Source: Methanobrevibacter sp.
GTDB lineage: Archaea; Methanobacteriota; Methanobacteria; Methanobacteriales; Methanobacteriaceae
DNA length: 64,000 bases
NCBI GenBank assembly: GCA_016838945.1
Contig: JADLKP010000001.1
Coordinates: 16,808-80,807 of the forward strand
Direction of reading: 5' to 3'
Shown: piece by piece, positions 60,344 through 64,000 of the stretch
How the letters are laid out: each line of letters opens with the position of its first letter
Position numbering within the stretch: position 1 is the stretch's first letter
The notes under the pieces: generated by a model
Database searches by the model: none
What the model was told of the DNA's origin: nothing
What the model saw: only the letters and a program-made list of their open reading frames with translations
Translations under genes and position numbers: made by a program

Positions 60344-62002
60344 CTAACGTTTAGCAAATCTGATTTTATTTGGTCCCATGACAATGCTCTTTTTCCAAAG
60401 CTCATCATTAGTCTCTGGGAAATCCTCTCTGAAATGTGCTCCTCTGCTCTCTCTTCTAAGTATCGCTGATTTCACAATCAATATACAGATTTCAACCATA
60501 TTGATCACTTCAAGTGCTGTGAGCAAAGATTCATTGAATTGAGTCCTGTCATCAACATTGAGGTCATTCAATTCCTCTTTCATTTCAAGAAGTCTTTCAA
60601 GGGCTGATTTTAGGTTTTGCTCGTTTCTGACAATTGACACTTTCTCCCACATCAATTGCTGAATTTCCTTCTTCATGGCTATTGGATCGATGGAACCTTC
60701 CTTCATCAATGATTCTATTCTGTCCTTTTCCTCTTCAACAGCAGTGAAATTGTATTGCATTGTAGTCAAATCACATGCAAGCGCTGCAGCAAATCCCGCT
60801 CTTTTACCGAAGACTTGAGTGTCTGCAAGTGCGTTTCCGCCGAGACGGTTTGCACCATGGACTCCTCCACAGACTTCACCGCAGGCAAACAGGTTTTCAA
60901 CAGTGGATTGGCCATCCTCATTGATTCTCACACCGCCCATATGATGGTGTGCGGTAGGTGCAACTTCCATTGGCTCCTTTTTGATGTCTACACCAATGTC
61001 TTCAAACTGAAGCACCATGGTTTCAAGCTTTTCGTCAATCAGGTCAGGGTCAAGGTGGCTTACATCAAGGTAGACTCCACCATGCTCTGTTCCTCTGCCT
61101 TCCATAATCTCATTATAGATTGACCTTGCAACAACATCACGGGTAGCAAGTTCCATACGGTCGTCGTAGCGACCCATGAACCTTTCCCCTTCGCTGTTGA
61201 TGAGCCTTCCACCTTCAGCCCTAACGGCTTCAGTTACAAGAACTCCCTTTCTTGAATCTGGATAAACCATACCTGTTGGGTGGAACTGTATCTCTTCCAT
61301 ATCAATCAGGTCTGCGCCGACATTCCATGCAAGAGCAAATCCATCCCCATTCTTTTGGGTTGTATTTGAGGTTACAGGGAACAATTGGCCGGATCCTCCG
61401 GTTGCAAGAACAACAGCCTTCGCTTGGAAATAAATGATGTCATTATTCTTCAAGTCAAGTCCAACTGCACCGATTACTTTTGACAAGATGTTGTCTGAAT
61501 CATCCTTGATAAGTGCTGTAATCATCACTTCATCAACGGTTTTTATGTCTCTTTTGATGATTTCTTCCTTAAGTGCAGTCATTATTTCATGCCCGGTTCT
61601 GTCTCCTTGGAAACAGGTTCTTCTGTAAGTCTGACCACCAAAAGGTCTTTGATTCAATTCACCTGATTCCTGTCTGTCAAAGAGAGCCCCATACTCTTCC
61701 AAGTCATGGAGCCTATCAGGAGATTCATTGATTAAAATGTCAACTAATTTAGGGTCATTAAGGTAGCTGCCACCTTTTAAGGTGTCTTTTATATGTGCTT
61801 CTACACTATCTTCTGGGTCTACAAGTCCAAGTGCAGCATTGTATCCACCTTCAGCCATTCCAGTACAACCTGATCTGAATGACAATCCTTTTGAAACTAT
61901 TAAAGCATCTTTTCCTTGATTGGATACTTCAATTGCTGCTCTACAGCCAGCACCACCAGAACCTATAATCAATACATCAGTTGTGATAGTTTTAATTTCC
62001 AT
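60344..62002 (-). CDS. tfrA: CoM-CoB-dependent fumarate reductase, flavoprotein subunit
   Basis: 552 residues. FAD-binding GSGGAGCRAAIE (about 15-26), SFRSGCTGMAEGGYNAAL, the capping-domain fumarate site with HPTGMVYPDSRKG and TAHHHMGGVRINEDG, and the C-terminal helical domain. Fumarate reduction with coenzymes M and B gives succinate and the heterodisulfide for biosynthesis. Subunit B (Fe-S) is not in this window, as is usual since tfrA and tfrB are unlinked in several methanogens. The upstream region has a doubled 83-bp segment. Confidence 0.9.
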   Translation of the reverse strand: MEIKTITTDVLIIGSGGAGCRAAIEVSNQGKDALIVSKGLSFRSGCTGMAEGGYNAALGLVDPEDSVEAHIKDTLKGGSYLNDPKLVDILINESPDRLHDLEEYGALFDRQESGELNQRPFGGQTYRRTCFQGDRTGHEIMTALKEEIIKRDIKTVDEVMITALIKDDSDNILSKVIGAVGLDLKNNDIIYFQAKAVVLATGGSGQLFPVTSNTTQKNGDGFALAWNVGADLIDMEEIQFHPTGMVYPDSRKGVLVTEAVRAEGGRLINSEGERFMGRYDDRMELATRDVVARSIYNEIMEGRGTEHGGVYLDVSHLDPDLIDEKLETMVLQFEDIGVDIKKEPMEVAPTAHHHMGGVRINEDGQSTVENLFACGEVCGGVHGANRLGGNALADTQVFGKRAGFAAALACDLTTMQYNFTAVEEEKDRIESLMKEGSIDPIAMKKEIQQLMWEKVSIVRNEQNLKSALERLLEMKEELNDLNVDDRTQFNESLLTALEVINMVEICILIVKSAILRRESRGAHFREDFPETNDELWKKSIVMGPNKIRFAKR

Positions 62003-62009
62003 AATTTCC

Positions 62010-62175
62010 CTTCTTAGTTGTTTTTTAGTTAATTTTAGGATTTTTTGGTCAAGGTTTTGAATTGTAGATTCAAAAGCTTGTCTATTATTCCCCTTCTTAG
62101 TTGTTTTTTAGTTAATTTTAGGATTTTTTGGTCAAGGTTTTGAATTGTAGATTCAAAAGCTTGTCTATTATTTCC
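62010..62175. repeat. 83-bp tandem duplication upstream of tfrA
   Basis: Starting at CCCTTCTTAGTTGTTTTTTA the segment is present twice. Each copy has the hairpin AAGGTTTTGAAT/ATTCAAAAGCTT. On the - strand this is tfrA leader DNA, so the leader RNA may have two identical stems. Confidence 0.85.
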
Positions 62176-62211
62176 CTTATTAGTTTTTTTTTAATGCAAA
62201 TATTTTAATCA

Positions 62212-62236
62212 GACTTTGAGTCATAGACTCAAAATC
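62212..62236 (-). terminator. hairpin after ribB
   Basis: GACTTTGAGTC and GACTCAAAATC pair with one mismatch around a 3-nt loop, 3 bp after the ribB stop. No long U-run follows directly, so termination is uncertain; it resembles the stems in the tfrA leader. Confidence 0.4.
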
Positions 62237-62238
62237 TT

Positions 62239-62880
62239 TTATACGTTATTTTCTGTACGATATTGTATAATGTCTTCAATTGTTACAACAGGCATGTCAT
62301 GCTCTTTTGAGAACTCGATTACATCAGGCATTCTTGCCATTGTTCCGTTTGGTAGTGTGATTTCACATAATACTCCTGCAGGATTAAGGCCAGCAAGTCT
62401 CATCAAGTCGATTGTTGCTTCAGTATGCCCATCTCTTTCAAGCACTCCTCCTTCTTTAGCTCTAAGAGGGAATACATGACCTGGATGGTTCAAATCACTT
62501 GGTTTTGCATCTGGATTGGATGCAGCCTTAACTGTTTTCACTCTGTCTGCTGCAGATACGCCAGTGGTCACACCTTCTGCTGCTTCAATTGTTATTGTAA
62601 ATCCAGTACCATAGGTACTTGTATTGTTTTCTACCATTAAAGGAAGTTCCAATTCATCTGCCTTGTCAGGTGTTAAGCATAAGCATACGATTCCACTTCC
62701 TTCTCTTATGAGAAGTGCCATTTGCTCTTCAGTCAAGTGTTCTGATGAAAAGATCATGTCTCCTTCGTTTTCTCTGTCTTCATCATCAGTTACAATGACT
62801 CCATTGCCTGATCTTATTGCATCCAATGCTATTTCCACTCTTTCCTCTGGACTTCCTTTTAAACTTTCTTCATGATTCAT
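62239..62880 (-). CDS. ribB: 3,4-dihydroxy-2-butanone 4-phosphate synthase
   Basis: 213 residues. The acidic loop DDEDRENEGDMIFSSE, GSGIVCLCLTP, TTGVSAADRVKTVKAA and HTEATIDLMRLAGLNPAG are the family motifs; Mg and ribulose 5-phosphate bind there. It supplies the C4 unit of riboflavin. The leader upstream contains an FMN riboswitch, so FMN represses it. It is a single-domain enzyme (no RibA fusion). AGGAG precedes the ATG. Confidence 0.95.
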   Translation of the reverse strand: MNHEESLKGSPEERVEIALDAIRSGNGVIVTDDEDRENEGDMIFSSEHLTEEQMALLIREGSGIVCLCLTPDKADELELPLMVENNTSTYGTGFTITIEAAEGVTTGVSAADRVKTVKAASNPDAKPSDLNHPGHVFPLRAKEGGVLERDGHTEATIDLMRLAGLNPAGVLCEITLPNGTMARMPDVIEFSKEHDMPVVTIEDIIQYRTENNV

Positions 62881-62939
62881 AGTAAAGCTCCTTAGTTGTT
62901 TATTAAAAGTTTTCTAATTCTAATTACTAGAATCAGGGC

Positions 62940-63040
62940 AAAAAAAGGATATTTATTTTTAAGTAAATACAATTCTTTTAGATTTTTAACTATTCTCTAT
63001 AATTAAACATAGAGTTATCTAGATTTATTTACTTTAAAAT
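62940..63040 (-). promoter_or_regulatory. riboswitch expression platform
   Basis: AAGTAAATA and TATTTACTT (62961-62969, 63026-63034) can pair with an inner CTCTAT/ATAGAG hairpin, followed on the - strand by TTTTTTT (62940-62946). This looks like a terminator whose formation is set by the aptamer just upstream. Alternatively control could be at translation. Confidence 0.5.
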
Positions 63041-63188
63041 CATATTCTCTTCCATCCGGACTGTCACCGTCGGTTTTGGACTTTCACCAAATCAACACCA
63101 TTGTGCTCGTGGACTTATCATTTTAAAATAGATTTTTCTTTTGAATGAATCACCACCGGTGGAGAATTTCACTCCGCCCTGAGAATTG
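63041..63188 (-). promoter_or_regulatory. FMN riboswitch (RFN element)
   Basis: Read on the - strand the conserved blocks are in order: CAGGGCGGAGTGAAATTCT, CCACCGGTGGTGA, AAGTCCACGAGCA, TTGATTTGGTGAAAGTCCA, AACCGACGGTGACAGTCC and GGATGGAAGAGAAT. The P1 stem is ATTCTC with GAGAAT. All match the RFN consensus. It lies 160 nt upstream of ribB. FMN-binding riboswitches are common in bacteria but rare in archaea. Confidence 0.95.
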
Positions 63189-63332
63189 TATAATTAAATA
63201 TATTGTAAGTGATTAAAATACTTTTTTATATTAAGAATTTTATATTGGGTTTTTAAAGGGTATAAATTTATTAATAAACTTTTGTAATTTTTTTGCTAAA
63301 TTACAATTTATTAATAAAAATATTGCCTTTTA

Positions 63333-63605
63333 TTATAATATTCCAAATGCTTCAAGCATGGATTGAATACCTAAAATAACAATAGCTATTCCACCTAGGA
63401 TTTCAATGTAATCTGCATATTTGATAGCCACTTTTGTTCCATAAGTACCAATCAATAGCCATGCAATTACTGCTATAATACTCAATCCGCCTAAAATATA
63501 TGGATTTACATGTGCAACAGCACCTTGGGATGCTAAGATCAGGTTTTCTATGTTTCCAAATATTAATAATCCTGTAAAGGGAGCGTAATCTTTTAAGTTT
63601 ACCAT
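63333..63605 (-). CDS. small three-helix membrane protein, paralog B (90 aa)
   Basis: It starts at ATG 63605, 1 nt after the stop of the upstream gene; GGAGGTG for it lies within the last codons of that gene. Three hydrophobic segments: TGLLIFGNIENLILASQGAV, GGLSIIAVIAWLLIG, IEILGGIAIVILGIQSM. The F-G-N-I-E-N-L-I-L motif with a membrane Glu is shared with paralog A. It may form a heterodimer with A (a half-size transporter built from two subunits). I do not recognise the family with certainty. Confidence 0.7.
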   Translation of the reverse strand: MVNLKDYAPFTGLLIFGNIENLILASQGAVAHVNPYILGGLSIIAVIAWLLIGTYGTKVAIKYADYIEILGGIAIVILGIQSMLEAFGIL

Positions 63606-63606
63606 C

Positions 63607-63894
63607 TTATGCACCTCCTTTTTGAGATCTGATGTTTTTTACAGCATCCCATACTGATTTCAAACCTAAAACAAATATTGCAAATCCGCCAATGAATGTA
63701 ATTATATTTGCATATTGCATTGCAAAATCGGTAGCTACAGTGCCGATGAATAACCATGCGATTACAACAAGTATACTTAATCCCCCTAATATTTTAGGGT
63801 CTACACCTTCAACAACCCCTTGAGAGGAAAGTATAAGGTTTTCTATATTACCAAAAATTATTAGGCCTATAAAAGGCATATATTGTTCAAACAT
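63607..63894 (-). CDS. small three-helix membrane protein, paralog A (95 aa)
   Basis: MFEQYMPFIGLIIFGNIENL, then ILGGLSILVVIAWLFIGTVA and ITFIGGFAIFVLGLKSVW; ends RSQKGGA. About half the residues match paralog B in register. It starts behind AGGTGAAAA. It is coupled to B with the ribosome site for B in its own 3' end, which favours equal production. The pair could be an ion or small-metabolite transporter; their closeness to the ribB riboswitch is only positional. Region 63895-64000 holds their AT-rich promoter. Confidence 0.7.
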   Translation of the reverse strand: MFEQYMPFIGLIIFGNIENLILSSQGVVEGVDPKILGGLSILVVIAWLFIGTVATDFAMQYANIITFIGGFAIFVLGLKSVWDAVKNIRSQKGGA

Positions 63895-64000
63895 TTTTTC
63901 ACCTATTCAATATTTATTTATAATTATATATAAACTATACTTATTCAAGAATTATTTATTTATATAAAAAAATATATATTATATATGGTTGATATTAATT

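Overview
The window is most likely chromosomal DNA of a Methanobrevibacter-type gut or rumen methanogen. The support is a very AT-rich background, archaeal TATA/BRE promoters combined with bacterial-style GGAGGTGAT ribosome sites, an HMf-type histone, the CoM-CoB fumarate reductase flavoprotein TfrA, a 5'-deoxyadenosine-type deaminase, and a large secreted adhesin-like protein with parallel beta-helix and Ig-like repeats. No rRNA, tRNA, CRISPR array or integrase was recognised.

Layout. 0-4.4 kb: a partial HEPN-like gene, pyrB, two tiny membrane proteins, an FAH-family hydrolase, hisG and the histone with its terminator. 4.4-10.1 kb: two Rpn/PD-(D/E)XK-type genes, one followed by a broken duplicate of its own 3' end, and a decayed tandem array of small secreted proteins. 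10.3-13.8 kb: a NUDIX hydrolase coupled to a PLD-helicase-DUF3427 protein, a probable defense pair. 14.5-17.3 kb: a third Rpn-type gene with an internal ribosome site and start, followed by two free-standing tandem copies of its C-terminal domain, enclosed by repeated DNA. 17.3-27 kb: a membrane phosphodiesterase/phosphatase, two unrelated P-loop ATPases, a MATE remnant, the adhesin and a zinc-ribbon protein.

27.5-46.9 kb is a dense defense island, all on the + strand apart from one alien minus-strand fragment: XRE-ImmA-PIN; a DpnII/MboI-like REase, HEPN (LA2681-type) and KAP NTPase cassette; a frameshifted AlbA_2 gene; a second HEPN protein; a Dam/DpnII GATC restriction-modification pair; a frameshifted REase-like gene; and an MrcB/McrC type IV system with a RelE-type toxin-antitoxin pair between its two genes. 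A probable structured ncRNA and duplicated toxin-antitoxin debris follow.

47-64 kb returns to core and redox genes: a deaminase, MarR regulators, a frameshifted ferritin-like gene, an MBL-rubredoxin fusion, flavodoxin-type proteins, aldo/keto reductases, a ferredoxin-type PPOX protein, a quinone-type oxidoreductase, and a radical-SAM/SPASM enzyme with its ACGX-repeat peptide (a RiPP-like system) opposite an HxlR regulator. The window ends with tfrA, ribB under an FMN riboswitch, and a pair of small membrane proteins.

Three themes recur. (1) 3' gene ends are repeatedly duplicated in tandem. (2) Three genes (pyrB, mrcB, MBL-rubredoxin) have a strong ribosome site and a conserved N-terminus but no AUG/GUG/UUG, only AUU/AUC codons at the expected start. 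(3) Several genes carry single-base frameshifts in short homopolymers, which could be real decay, phase variation or sequencing error.
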